Below are positions 19,491 through 28,170 of a stretch of 64,000 bases of DNA, piece after piece (the first letter of the stretch is position 1; the number at the start of each line of letters is the position of its first letter). Origin of the DNA: Ilyomonas limi (GTDB lineage Bacteria; Bacteroidota; Bacteroidia; Chitinophagales; Chitinophagaceae). The translations under genes were made by a program, and so were the position numbers. The DNA is taken from NCBI RefSeq assembly GCF_005233845.1, contig NZ_SZQL01000011.1, positions 1 to 64,000 of the forward strand, written 5' to 3'. The notes under the pieces were generated by a model. That model worked only from the letters and a program-made list of their open reading frames with translations, ran no database searches and had not been told where the DNA came from.

Positions 19491-20029
19491 ATTTATTTTT
19501 TATTTGTAATTATTCAATTGTTTTTATTATCTAATAAACTAAAGCTGTAAGGATGATTTTATAATTACTGTTTGTTACTTTTTCCTCCCGATATTATCGG
19601 GACAGGCATTGATGCAAAAAGTAACCAAAAAGATCAAGGACAACCCGATCCGCTCCGCGCGTTTGTCCGGCTAACGCCTCCACTTACTCTAAGATGGATT
19701 ATAGTATTAAGTTTGCGGATTGGCTAATAAATTCCTATAGATGTCTATTTCAAGAACGCTCACCAAAGCTTTTTACTATGCGATATTTTACCGGCTAAAA
19801 CTGAGTATTTTATTCTAAATATTTTTAGCCAGCACTCACTGTACTCTATTTTCCAACCGTTGCCTTTTTATGTGATTTTTCAATGGGCAATCCCATACAC
19901 CTGCCACTAACGCTCCACCCAATTAATCAATTAATAATGCCCAATCATCAACATTTTACGGGCGCGCAAAAGTAGCAAACGAAATTTATTTGTTTAATTA
20001 CAATTTTGGTTTTAAAGTTGTTTACGCTT
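19491..20029. other. Intergenic region with repeat copy A
   Basis: About 540 bases between the divergent ychF and response-regulator genes. It contains the first copy of the long dispersed repeat (19574-19692, listed separately). The remaining sequence shows no open frame or RNA gene that I can support. Confidence 0.55.
19574..19692 (+). repeat. Dispersed hairpin repeat, copy A
   Basis: Begins with an inverted repeat GTTACTTTTT ... AAAAAGTAAC whose loop here is enlarged by about 30 bases containing a second small palindrome (CCCGATATTATCGGG). It then runs into the conserved GC-rich core (CAAGGACAACCCGAT, then CTCCGCGCGTTTGTCC) and the tail GCCTCCACTTA. Other copies are at 25949, 47284 and 48882. 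Confidence 0.8.
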
Positions 20030-20392
20030 ATGAGAAAAACAATATTGATAATAGACGATGATACCCGCAACATCTTCGCACTATCGGCGGTATTGAGGGC
20101 TAAACACTTTGACTGTATCACTGCAACATCGGCACCCGAAGGCATTGCTCTATTGCGCAGCAACCAGCAGATAACAGCGGTGCTGATGGATATAATGATG
20201 CCGGACATGGATGGCTATGAAGCTATTAAGATTATCAAAAACGATGTAGCTATTGCTTCTGTTCCGGTAATTGCAGTAACAGCCAAGGCTATGCAGGGCG
20301 ATGAGACAAAAATACTGGACGAAGGCGCCGATGCATATATCTCCAAGCCGGTAGATGTAGATAAGTTGCTAAAGGTATTGTCGCAATTTTAA
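20030..20392 (+). CDS. Single-domain response regulator
   Basis: A 120-residue CheY-like receiver with no output domain. The start at 20030 (MRKTILIIDDDTRNIFAL) is the natural one. The acidic pocket is Asp9-Asp11, the phospho-acceptor Asp54 is in VLMDIMMPDMDGYEA, followed by the Thr of VTAKA and the Lys of SKPVD. The NIFAL continuation is typical of receivers split from large hybrid histidine kinases. It precedes cheR- and cheB-like genes by a short gap, making a three-gene signalling set without an evident kinase. Confidence 0.93.
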   Translation: MRKTILIIDDDTRNIFALSAVLRAKHFDCITATSAPEGIALLRSNQQITAVLMDIMMPDMDGYEAIKIIKNDVAIASVPVIAVTAKAMQGDETKILDEGADAYISKPVDVDKLLKVLSQF

Positions 20393-20415
20393 AACGGAAG
20401 CGTGTGGAAGCAACG

Positions 20416-21228
20416 ATGATAAGCGACGAGCAGATTGAATTATTGTTAAATGATGTGCTGGAGTTGTATGGATATGATTTTACCAATTACACCAAAGCTT
20501 CTATTAAACGACGCATCAACCGCATACTGGCGGTGGACCGTTTTCCGAGCTTTGCGGAGCTGCGCTACCGGCTGCGCAACGATAAAACCTACCTCAACCG
20601 TTTTGTGGAAGCGATTAGCGTAAACGTTACCGAAATGTTTCGGGACCCGCAGTTTTTCAGGATACTGAAGGAAAAGGTATTGCCGCATTTAGCCACCTAT
20701 CCTTATATCCGCATCTGGCATGCCGGCTGCTCTACCGGTGAAGAAGTGTACTCTATGGCCATATTGCTTAAAGAAGCTAACCTGCTACATAAGTCGCTGC
20801 TGTATGCTACCGATATCAACCAGGAAGTACTGGAAAAAGCAAGACAGGGCGTATTCTCTCTGAGTAATATGAAGCAATATTCCGAAAACTATATTCTCAG
20901 CGGCGGCATAAAAGCTTTTTCCGATTATTACATCACTACCAACGGTCATGTAAAGTTTAATGAGGAACTGCGCCGCAAAATTATATTTGCCATGCACAAC
21001 CTTGTATCTGACAGGTCATTCAATGAGTTTCAACTGATATTATGCCGCAATGTGCTTATTTATTTTGATAAACACCTGCAAGACCGGGCGATCGGTTTGT
21101 TTGATGAAAGCCTTGAAACACTGGGTTATTTAGCGTTGGGCGCCAAAGAAACACTACGGTTTGCACCGATAGAAAAGAATTATAAACAAATTGACGGGAA
21201 GGAAAAAATATGGCGCAAGATGAAATAA
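20416..21228 (+). CDS. CheR-type protein-glutamate methyltransferase
   Basis: Uses S-adenosylmethionine to methylate glutamates on receptor or kinase proteins in the cytosol. The ATG at 20416 gives 270 residues; a GTG at 20404 would add four. The N-terminal helical domain (FTNYTKASIKRRINRIL) is followed by the SAM-binding loop WHAGCSTGEEVYSM (101-114). YATDINQEVLEKAR and ILCRNVLIYFDKHLQDR are further CheR motifs. It overlaps the cheB-like gene by 19 bases. No chemoreceptor or flagellar gene is near, so a role in two-component signalling rather than taxis is likely. Confidence 0.93.
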   Translation: MISDEQIELLLNDVLELYGYDFTNYTKASIKRRINRILAVDRFPSFAELRYRLRNDKTYLNRFVEAISVNVTEMFRDPQFFRILKEKVLPHLATYPYIRIWHAGCSTGEEVYSMAILLKEANLLHKSLLYATDINQEVLEKARQGVFSLSNMKQYSENYILSGGIKAFSDYYITTNGHVKFNEELRRKIIFAMHNLVSDRSFNEFQLILCRNVLIYFDKHLQDRAIGLFDESLETLGYLALGAKETLRFAPIEKNYKQIDGKEKIWRKMK

Positions 21229-21779
21229 AAAAGGTGTTTGTTATAGGCGGCTCGTCGGGTAGTTTTGATGTACTGCTGTACCTGTTGGCACGCCTGCAAC
21301 CACTGGATGCTGCAGCTATCGTCATTGTGCTGCACCGGAAAAGCGGGTACGATACAGCGCTCATAGAAGTATTTTCCTATCGTACGGGTATCACGGTAAA
21401 AGAAGTGGATGAAAAAGAACCGATGCTGCCTGGTTTCATTTATGTGGCGCCCGCCAATTATCATTTGCTGATAGAAAAAGATTATACATTTTCGCTCGAT
21501 GTTTCGGAAAGAATCAATTACAGCCGACCGAGCATAGATGTGTGTTTTGAAACAGCCGCCGAAGCTTTTGGGCAAAAGTTATTTGGTATTTTATTATCAG
21601 GTTCCAATATTGATGGCACGCATGGACTGGAGACCATCCGGCAGTTTGGCGGAACTACCATTGTACAAAATCCACAAACGGCTGAGTCGCCTTTTATGCC
21701 GCAGCAAGCCATTAATAATGGCGCAGCAGATTACGTCCTGGAGCCGGAAGGGATTGCCAGGTTTATCAATGGTGAGTAG
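21210..21779 (+). CDS. CheB-type methylesterase domain protein
   Basis: The catalytic domain alone, 189 residues; it removes methyl groups from glutamates or deamidates glutamines. The triad can be read: Ser in IGGSSGSFD (15 or 16), His42 in LHRKSG and Asp135 in GSNIDGTHGL. The N-terminal receiver domain of classical CheB is absent, so control would come from the separate response regulator upstream. It overlaps the end of the cheR-like gene, indicating translational coupling. Confidence 0.92.
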   Translation: MAQDEIKKVFVIGGSSGSFDVLLYLLARLQPLDAAAIVIVLHRKSGYDTALIEVFSYRTGITVKEVDEKEPMLPGFIYVAPANYHLLIEKDYTFSLDVSERINYSRPSIDVCFETAAEAFGQKLFGILLSGSNIDGTHGLETIRQFGGTTIVQNPQTAESPFMPQQAINNGAADYVLEPEGIARFINGE

Positions 21780-21814
21780 TGAATAATGTCTTTTCTGTTC
21801 ACCGGGTGTGGAAA

Positions 21815-21835
21815 AGGAGTAAATGGAGGTTTCGC
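21815..21835 (+). repeat. Short dispersed repeat, copy 2
   Basis: Twenty-one bases identical to 63540-63560, in the spacer after the cheB-like gene, preceded by a TTCACCG-like start. It belongs to the same short family as 2855-2879 but overlaps a different part of it. Confidence 0.5.
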
Positions 21836-21937
21836 TGAGTTTAGTCTATCTCCGCGTAAACGCTGCGTTCTCTGCTCTCTGCACTGGAACAGCTCCGGAT
21901 GAAATAACAATAGAATCATTTTATAAAATAATCCACC

Positions 21938-23815
21938 ATGATGCGTTTAGTTATAGGTTGTATTCTCTCCTTTTTCTTTTTAGAAGCCAGTTCGCAAGGT
22001 CTGTATATGCCGCGTAATATCAAACAGGCTTACCTCCGTGAAACCAGATCAGTTACAGGCAGGCCGGGTGATAAATACTGGCAAAATTATGGACGGTACA
22101 ATATCAGCATTACGGCGCAGCCACCCAGCCGTACTATCCGGGGCACAGAGCAGATTGTGTATTTCAACCGCAGCACCGATACACTGCAATATTTAGTGAT
22201 ACGCATTATCCCCAATATACACCGGCCGGGAGCAGTGCGGTATACCCCCGCCGATTCGAACTATCTTACTTCGGGCGTGCATATAGATTCGTTTGCCATT
22301 AATGGCGCACTGCAAACCTGGGAAGAAGATTATTACCATAATACCGTTTATCCGGTAAAGCTGCCCGCCGCATTGCATCCCGGCGACTCAGTACATCTGG
22401 ATGTTGCCTGGCATTACGATGTATCGCTTAAAAGCGGCCGCGAAGGCATGCTGGATTCTACTACTTTTTATATTGCCTATTTCTATCCGCGCGTATCGGT
22501 GTATGATGATTATAACGGTTGGGATGATGTGGAATTTGTGGATTACCAGGAATTTTATAACGATTTTAATGATTATACCCTTAGTGTAACGGTGCCTAAA
22601 AACTACATCGTATGGGCTACAGGCACCTTGCAAAATGCCGATGCCGTACTGCAACCGCTTTATAACAAACGCCTGCAGGCATCCATGACCTCTGATTCTG
22701 TTATTCATATTGCCACACTGCAGGAGCTTCTCAGTAAAAAGGTGACTGCACAGAATAAGCTGAACACCTGGCGCTGGACTGCCGACAACATTACCGATGT
22801 AACCGTTGCCATCAGCGATCATTATGTGTGGGATGCTTCGAGCGTGGTGGTGGACGATGCCACCCACCGCCGTGCCAGTATGCAGGCTGCGTACAACGAT
22901 ACAGCGCAGGATTTTCGTCACATGGTGGAATTTGGCAAACATGCGCTTAGCTGGTTCTCGCACCACTGGCCGGGCGTGCCGTATCCTTATCCCAAAATGA
23001 CTGCCGTGCAAGGCTATGCCGACATGGAATACCCGATGATGATTAACGACAGCCATACGCCTAACCCTGATTTTACTCGCTTTGTGGCAGAGCACGAGAT
23101 TGCGCATACCTATTTTCCATTTTACATGGGCATCAACGAAACGCGGTACCCGTTTATGGATGAAGGCTGGGCAACCACTTTGGAGTATTTAATAGGCATA
23201 GCTGATGTGGGGAAAGACCGTGCAGATGACCTGTACAAAAACTTCCGTATTGTAAACTGGATATACGATCTTTCGGATGAGGAAGACCTGCCCATTATTA
23301 CACCAGCTAATGTTTTGCGTGGCAGTGGTTATGGCAATAATGCTTATGGCAAGCCGTCGCTGGCTTATTTAGCTCTAAAAGATATGCTGGGCGATGATGT
23401 CTTCCGCAAATGCCTGCACGAATATATGGACCGCTGGCATGGCAAGCACCCTATCCCCTGGGATTTCTTTTTTACATTTAATGATGTATCGGGTAATAAC
23501 TTAAACTGGTTTTGGAACAATTGGTTCTTTAGCAATGGCTATATTGATATTGCAGTGCAAAATGTAGTGCACAACGCAAACGATAATACCATTTTCGTAC
23601 AAAATACCGGCGGCTTTCCCGTACCGTTTGATGTGCGGATCCGCTATACCGATGGTTCGACCGACAGCCTGCACCAGACTGCGACTACCTGGAGTGCCAA
23701 CCAAAAAGCGGCTGCCGTTATCGTGCCTGGCAATAAAACCATCCAGGCCATCCGGCTGGACAACGGTATTTTTATGGATGCGGATGAACGGAATAATACC
23801 TGGAAGAGCAAATAG
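21938..23815 (+). CDS. M1 family metallopeptidase (aminopeptidase-like)
   Basis: A secreted zinc peptidase of 625 residues. The signal peptide is at 1-20 (ATG at 21938 or 21941). The N-terminal beta domain (RGTEQIVYFNRSTDTLQYLVIRI) leads to the exopeptidase-type motif GYADMEYPM (359-367) and the zinc site HEIAH (386-390) with Glu409 in DEGWATTLEYL. A C-terminal helical and beta part follows. The GAMEN motif is altered to DMEYP, as in the divergent M1 branch found in Bacteroidota. Substrate unknown. Confidence 0.92.
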   Translation: MMRLVIGCILSFFFLEASSQGLYMPRNIKQAYLRETRSVTGRPGDKYWQNYGRYNISITAQPPSRTIRGTEQIVYFNRSTDTLQYLVIRIIPNIHRPGAVRYTPADSNYLTSGVHIDSFAINGALQTWEEDYYHNTVYPVKLPAALHPGDSVHLDVAWHYDVSLKSGREGMLDSTTFYIAYFYPRVSVYDDYNGWDDVEFVDYQEFYNDFNDYTLSVTVPKNYIVWATGTLQNADAVLQPLYNKRLQASMTSDSVIHIATLQELLSKKVTAQNKLNTWRWTADNITDVTVAISDHYVWDASSVVVDDATHRRASMQAAYNDTAQDFRHMVEFGKHALSWFSHHWPGVPYPYPKMTAVQGYADMEYPMMINDSHTPNPDFTRFVAEHEIAHTYFPFYMGINETRYPFMDEGWATTLEYLIGIADVGKDRADDLYKNFRIVNWIYDLSDEEDLPIITPANVLRGSGYGNNAYGKPSLAYLALKDMLGDDVFRKCLHEYMDRWHGKHPIPWDFFFTFNDVSGNNLNWFWNNWFFSNGYIDIAVQNVVHNANDNTIFVQNTGGFPVPFDVRIRYTDGSTDSLHQTATTWSANQKAAAVIVPGNKTIQAIRLDNGIFMDADERNNTWKSK

Positions 23816-24123
23816 GAGAATGCCATCAGGTTCAGATAACGTTTTGCCTGCGTGCGGATTAACAGGCGTCTCAGGTGGTAATAGTCAGCCCTTTATAACA
23901 GCTTTAGCAATAAAATGGAAATGACCTGTTATTCCCGTACTTCTTTATAATGCATTATAATGCATTCATTCAAGTTATTATGGAGATGACAGATGGCCAT
24001 TGACAGCAAGAGGAAGGGCTTACAGGAGTGTATAATCTGTATCTGTAATTTTACGGTATGTGCACTGTCTTGTAATGAACATCCACAGCTTAATAACCAG
24101 TTGGTATAAACTCTTGTTATAGC
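23816..24123. other. Intergenic region after the M1 peptidase
   Basis: About 310 bases without a convincing frame. It ends in the strong symmetric hairpin at 24124. Confidence 0.5.
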
Positions 24124-24153
24124 AAAAAGGTCTGGTAAGTACCAGACCTTTTT
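24124..24153. terminator. Bidirectional terminator
   Basis: A perfect 13-bp stem (24124-24136 with 24141-24153) with a 4-base loop, flanked by A-rich and T-rich ends so it can act on both strands. It lies 12 bases after the end of the small minus-strand gene at 24165 and about 310 bases after the M1 peptidase. Confidence 0.85.
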
Positions 24154-24164
24154 GGGTAACTACG

Positions 24165-24350
24165 CTACCTTTTCTTAAGCCATTGCTGCAGATAAAACGA
24201 TATGATACAGCTTACCGCAGCACTGATTGCCGTGAGTAAAACCGTATGCAAGATACTGCTACCTGCATTCATAGCCTTGTAAAAACCGGTGAGCGTACCT
24301 GCGATTGCGGATATAAGCGTTATACTGCCTGGGCTTGCTTGTGTTTGCAT
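24165..24350 (-). CDS. Small membrane protein of unknown function
   Basis: The ATG at 24350 gives 61 residues (MQTQASPGSITLISAIAGTL...). The frame is open to 24455, but the upstream 35 residues look random. Two hydrophobic helices are visible (about 9-22 and 28-52), followed by a basic C-terminus (WLKKR). Size and layout resemble a holin-like or small membrane-anchor protein, but I do not recognise it. It lies downstream of the 252-residue orphan on the same strand and ends at a strong terminator. Confidence 0.5.
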   Translation of the reverse strand: MQTQASPGSITLISAIAGTLTGFYKAMNAGSSILHTVLLTAISAAVSCIISFYLQQWLKKR

Positions 24351-24669
24351 GATATTGGATTTTATATTGAACCATGAACCGTTAAAACCGCCACTCTTAA
24401 GTACAAAACACCGGGCTGCACCAACCTGCCTGCCGGCAAACAGGAAATAACACAACCCTGGTGTTCCTTTCTTTTCCCGGCGATTTAGCTGTTTGTATCT
24501 TAATCCATTTACATATACTGCCAGCTAAAATGTTTACGCCCCGGCAGATGGTGCTTATGCACAATATCCGTTATACCAACCAGTGAGGCGCTACCGGGTT
24601 GGGCAGTAGTTTAACGATATTAGCTGACAGTGTACTAAACAGGCTCCTTACGGGGCTTAGCGCAGGCTG

Positions 24670-25428
24670 TTAAACCGGCGCATCTACTTTTATCAGGCTG
24701 CAGGCATTGTACGTACCGTTGTTAAGCGGATACATCTTGCCATTGACCTGTTGTAAAAATTCGATACCAAACACAAGGAATAAGGGATACGTGCTGTTGC
24801 CGGGCAATGCGCAAGTGAGCGACATATCAGCGATTGCCGTATTGCCATACACCATTTCTGCGGTTACGGCAGTATCCACTTCATAGCTTTCGTTTTCGAA
24901 ATCAATTGCTGCCGCGCCCGAGAACAATCTGAAATGCGTAGTGCCAGTTGGAGCAGTTACCATATTGAGCGGGACAAAGCCGGGAACAGTGACCGTTGCC
25001 GCGCCCGAAGACCGCACTAATGATGCCGTGAAAGGTGCATACAGCGTTGCAGACAGGCGTGCGTTGCGGTTGAACTCAAATCCTTCGAGCAACAGCGCTT
25101 CGCCATCAATCACATTGCGCAGTCCACGATCGTTTACGTCATCTGCCTGCACTACTTTCAGCATTTGCGTTGTCAGCCGGCTAACAATCAATTGATCTTT
25201 TGATTTGATGAGTGCCGCACGAAAAGCGGTCCGGAGCAATTTCGCTCCTTTACCAGCCCTGGAAAACTCGGCCATGTTTTCGCGAGTCCGTTGAAAGGCA
25301 GGATCGGTAGCTATTTTGTCTGCCGCAATGCCACCTTTACTTCTTACCAGAAAGCCCTCTTTTGATTTGAAAAAAGTGAGGTTACCAATTGTTCCTTCGA
25401 TGGGCAGTATGCCCGTTTGTTTTGCCAT
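24670..25428 (-). CDS. Conserved Bacteroidota orphan protein, 252 residues
   Basis: I recall a family of this form in Chitinophagaceae and relatives, beginning with the strongly patterned MAKQTGILPIEGTIGNLTFFKSKEGFLVRSKGG and continuing with FQRTRENMAEF and GAKLLRTAFR. The function is unknown to me. The N-terminal 90 residues are basic and contain a phage-structural-like RTRENMAEFSRAGK segment. The C-terminal 160 residues are Ala/Thr/Val-rich beta sequence without cysteine pairs or a signal peptide. It is probably a soluble protein. A small membrane protein gene follows 320 bases downstream. Confidence 0.7.
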   Translation of the reverse strand: MAKQTGILPIEGTIGNLTFFKSKEGFLVRSKGGIAADKIATDPAFQRTRENMAEFSRAGKGAKLLRTAFRAALIKSKDQLIVSRLTTQMLKVVQADDVNDRGLRNVIDGEALLLEGFEFNRNARLSATLYAPFTASLVRSSGAATVTVPGFVPLNMVTAPTGTTHFRLFSGAAAIDFENESYEVDTAVTAEMVYGNTAIADMSLTCALPGNSTYPLFLVFGIEFLQQVNGKMYPLNNGTYNACSLIKVDAPV

Positions 25429-26244
25429 GATGATTCTTTTTTTGGATTTTAAAAATGTTTATTCCGTGTCGCTCACACGATCCACGCGTATGATGTGTGA
25501 TTGACAGGACAAACTTAATAAGCGACAACAGGCAAGAACAGTTGCAGCGGTTACAGTACCCCTGCAACATGGTTGAAAGATAAGCTGTTATAATACATAT
25601 TTGAATAAAATACAGTTGATATGGGTGTTGAATGACAATAACCCGCGGCTGCGTTTCGGGGACAGGTAGTCCAGATGGATCTGGCACTGTAAAGGCAATG
25701 TGTTAATAGTAAAATAGGGTTGGACGGATAGGTTGGTGTAGGTATTACAGCCGTATTGCAGGCGTGAGGCTGCTGCTAAGGAGCTTATCTTATTGGCAGA
25801 GTGAATAAAGTATTAAATTTATGGAATGTAGTATTATACACGTACTTAGTGTACACAATTAATTATATATGTTTATAATAAAATAAATCTATTTTGATGC
25901 TGAGACTGTAAGTTCTTTTGAGTATCATTTTTATAATAGTTCTCACTCTTACTTTTTTCTCTTGAAAGAAAAAAGTAACAAAAAAGTTCAAGGACAACCC
26001 GATTGCTCCGCGCGTTTGTCCCGCCTTCGCCTCCACTTACCCTAAAATGGGTTTCTGTTTTTGGGTGAATAGTTTGGACAGCAATGACCTTATGAACACC
26101 AATGTATTTTCTCTCCTAAGAATTGGAATTAATTTAAGTTAGGGCTACCTACAAATAATCCTCTAACAGGTCGTATCTTATCATCCAAATGCTGGGAATT
26201 TATACTACAGCTATTTGAGTAATGATGCATTAATCACAATCCAG
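25429..26244. other. Intergenic region with repeat copy B
   Basis: About 815 bases, low in coding signal on both strands. A minus-strand frame at 25382-25687 overlaps the orphan gene and looks accidental. The dispersed repeat at 25949-26050 lies here. Presumably this stretch also holds the promoter of the 252-residue orphan gene. Confidence 0.5.
25949..26050 (+). repeat. Dispersed hairpin repeat, copy B
   Basis: Starts with a perfect 12-bp hairpin (25949-25960 with 25967-25978, loop CTTGAA). It continues with AAGTTCAAGGACAACCCGAT, CTCCGCGCGTTTGTCC and CGCCTCCACTTA. Very close to copy D at 48882 in sequence and length. Confidence 0.85.
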
Positions 26245-27435
26245 TTAATATTTTTTGAGCTGGGTGAGCATTTGGAGGAGGTATTCTTTGACTATGGTGA
26301 TGGCAGCCTGATCGGGGGAGTAATATTTAGCACGCAAGCTGTCGGGAGAAATGGTATCCACTTTGGCTGTTTTCAGGGAAACTGCAAACATTTTCAGTAA
26401 TTCTGCCTGATTGCTGTGCTGAATAATTTTGCTGTCCACCAGTAAACGCGACATGACCGCCAGCTGATTGACGGATAATCCGGTTAATATTTTTCCTCTT
26501 GCAGCAGCAGCTACCGGCATGAACGGCGCTGTGTTATCGGGAACCTGCAGTTTTTTATTAATATCATTCAATTCGCCCCTTATTGCGCTACAAAGCCAAG
26601 CCTTTACCGGCGGCTGGTTGCTATGCATGGGATTACATACATCATACAACTGCTCATATTTCTTAAGATAAAAGGTCCATTGGTCTGCTTTTTCCTTCAG
26701 GCTCTCTTTAGCTGCGGTTTCCTGTACCAGGCTGTTCATCAGGTAATTCAGAAACTCCCAATCATTAAAATTTTGCTGCATCAAACAGGTGATGATTGCC
26801 TCCTGCGGGTGCGCCGTAGAATTTTTTGCCACTTCCTGCAGTGAAGCTACCAATGCCTGCAGATAAGCCGCCTGCCCATACGTAAAACCGGCGGGCGGGG
26901 AAAAATTGATGAAAGCCCTTACGGGTTTTAAGGCCATCGCCACCAGCACAGGGTCGGCTGCCGTTTGAAGGAGTGCGGTTTCCAGTACCGGTAACTGATT
27001 ACCGAGATTAACCTGGTATTGCGATAGCATAATAGCCGGCAACCTGCACTGTGTACCAAAATACGCCGGATAATACTGCTGCAGGTATTCTAAAAATTCC
27101 AACAACATGTTATCCAACGCATCATACAACCGCTGAAGCATTGATCTTACAGCAGCATCGGGTACTATACTATCCAGCATACACCGGTGGCTAACAATTG
27201 TATTTAGCAAGCTAATACCGGCTACCTGCGTAGTTTGTACCGTTATTTTTAACGCTTTCGCATCCTTAGCAGCGGTGCACTGCTGCAGGAAATAGAAATG
27301 GAATGCTTTTGACTTGTGTTTGGCCTGCTGCAGCAGTTGCGAATAAGGACATGCTGCTGCGGAACAGGTAATAAACTGATCGGGATGCACACCATCAACA
27401 ATAAACTGGTGCATTGCCTCTAATCGCCAGGGCAT
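26245..27435 (-). CDS. Hypothetical protein, 396 residues, Bacteroidota orphan
   Basis: A largely helical, Gln/Ala/Leu-rich soluble protein that starts with ATG at 27435. The C-terminal 75 residues (LTGLSVNQLAVMSRLLVDSKII...ISPDSLRAKYYSPDQAAI) form a pattern I recall at the ends of several uncharacterised Bacteroidota proteins. They resemble a small helical module with a conserved NQ...LRAKYY stretch. No catalytic motif, signal peptide or membrane helix is seen. It sits in an accessory stretch beside a decayed toxin-antitoxin module. Confidence 0.7.
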   Translation of the reverse strand: MPWRLEAMHQFIVDGVHPDQFITCSAAACPYSQLLQQAKHKSKAFHFYFLQQCTAAKDAKALKITVQTTQVAGISLLNTIVSHRCMLDSIVPDAAVRSMLQRLYDALDNMLLEFLEYLQQYYPAYFGTQCRLPAIMLSQYQVNLGNQLPVLETALLQTAADPVLVAMALKPVRAFINFSPPAGFTYGQAAYLQALVASLQEVAKNSTAHPQEAIITCLMQQNFNDWEFLNYLMNSLVQETAAKESLKEKADQWTFYLKKYEQLYDVCNPMHSNQPPVKAWLCSAIRGELNDINKKLQVPDNTAPFMPVAAAARGKILTGLSVNQLAVMSRLLVDSKIIQHSNQAELLKMFAVSLKTAKVDTISPDSLRAKYYSPDQAAITIVKEYLLQMLTQLKKY

Positions 27436-27813
27436 AGGGATACCGGATTTTAATAATAACTACTTTTACAAAGTAAGCGGGCTCATTTACGACTACCCCT
27501 GACCAGGCTTATCCCAGGCTTTGGGTAGGCTTTACCTACGCTTTACTATGCAGTAAAATTAAATCCAAAATGGAACACCAAATAATAAAATACGCATAAA
27601 TTAAATTAATAATCCATTAATAAGCGCTACACCGGCCGGCCAAAAACCGGATTCTGCTACTTCCCAATTCGTAACAATTCCAAAGCAGCGCAGGCGACGA
27701 TAGTACAACATGGTCCAACGCTTAAGCGTTAGATAAAAAATCCTATTTGACCGTAAAAAATATTGATATTTACTATTACCGGACAGTGTGGGTGTGGGCA
27801 CCGGAAAATTGCA
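27436..27813. other. Intergenic region with short direct repeats
   Basis: About 380 bases. Just upstream of the 396-residue gene, 27500-27545 holds several GGCTT-containing repeats (CAGGCTT, CAGGCTTT, TAGGCTTT). Nothing else recognisable occurs before the antitoxin remnant. Confidence 0.4.
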
Positions 27814-27975
27814 ACGCCTGATGCAAGCTGTCTTTATGAACAAGGAAAACTCCCTCAAATAAGCTACAGTAGTAGCCGGACAAAAAAGAATTTTGCTGAA
27901 TTGCAAGATAGCTACGATGTTACTATATTTTATTTTCCTGCATCATCGCTTTCAAGAAATGTAATCAATGCCTAA
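27814..27975 (+). pseudogene. Decayed UPF0175-type antitoxin gene
   Basis: The readable frame contains LYEQGKL, then FAELQDSYDVTIFYFPASSLSRNVINA. This is close to the C-terminal half of UPF0175 antitoxins (LYEQGKLSLGQAA...KRTFAELLGKYDVSIFNFPASDLSRDVKNA, from memory). Between these blocks the match moves to another frame (SLK, a TAA stop, then ATVVAGQKR), so there are two compensating shifts and a stop. The N-terminal half is not recognisable. The final stop overlaps the ATG of the toxin remnant by 8 bases, the usual organisation of this module. Confidence 0.65.
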
Positions 27976-28151
27976 AATCATCATCTCTGACATCAACTGT
28001 TTTATCATTCTGGCAAATACTAGAGAACCGGAGCTTTTACATTAAGTGTAAGGGCAAATCACCAATAGCACCTTACATAGCAACGGAATATGGTGACTTA
28101 TTGCCGGAATTGATTGAGATTGCGATTGTGCTGGACAAGAATAAACTGTGA
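27968..28151 (+). pseudogene. Decayed PIN-domain toxin gene
   Basis: Starts MPKIIISDINCFIILANTRE, like the MPKIIISDTSCLI beginning of PIN toxins (Asp8 is the first metal-binding acid). It meets TAA after 25 codons. A shifted frame then gives PYIATEYGDLLPE, matching the second conserved block (TPEVAxEYGxPLPEW), and ends at TGA 28149-28151. Intact relatives have about 160 residues, so most of the nuclease domain is lost. With the preceding antitoxin remnant it marks a dead toxin-antitoxin module. Confidence 0.65.
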
Positions 28152-28170
28152 CTTCTGAAATACTAATTTA

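Noticed and set aside
25382-25687. A 101-codon minus-strand frame overlapping the 252-residue orphan
   Set aside because: It overlaps a much better-supported gene and contains an implausible mix of Cys, His and Asn-rich segments.
27601-27906. A 101-codon minus-strand frame
   Set aside because: It runs opposite to the recognisable antitoxin remnant and shows no family pattern.
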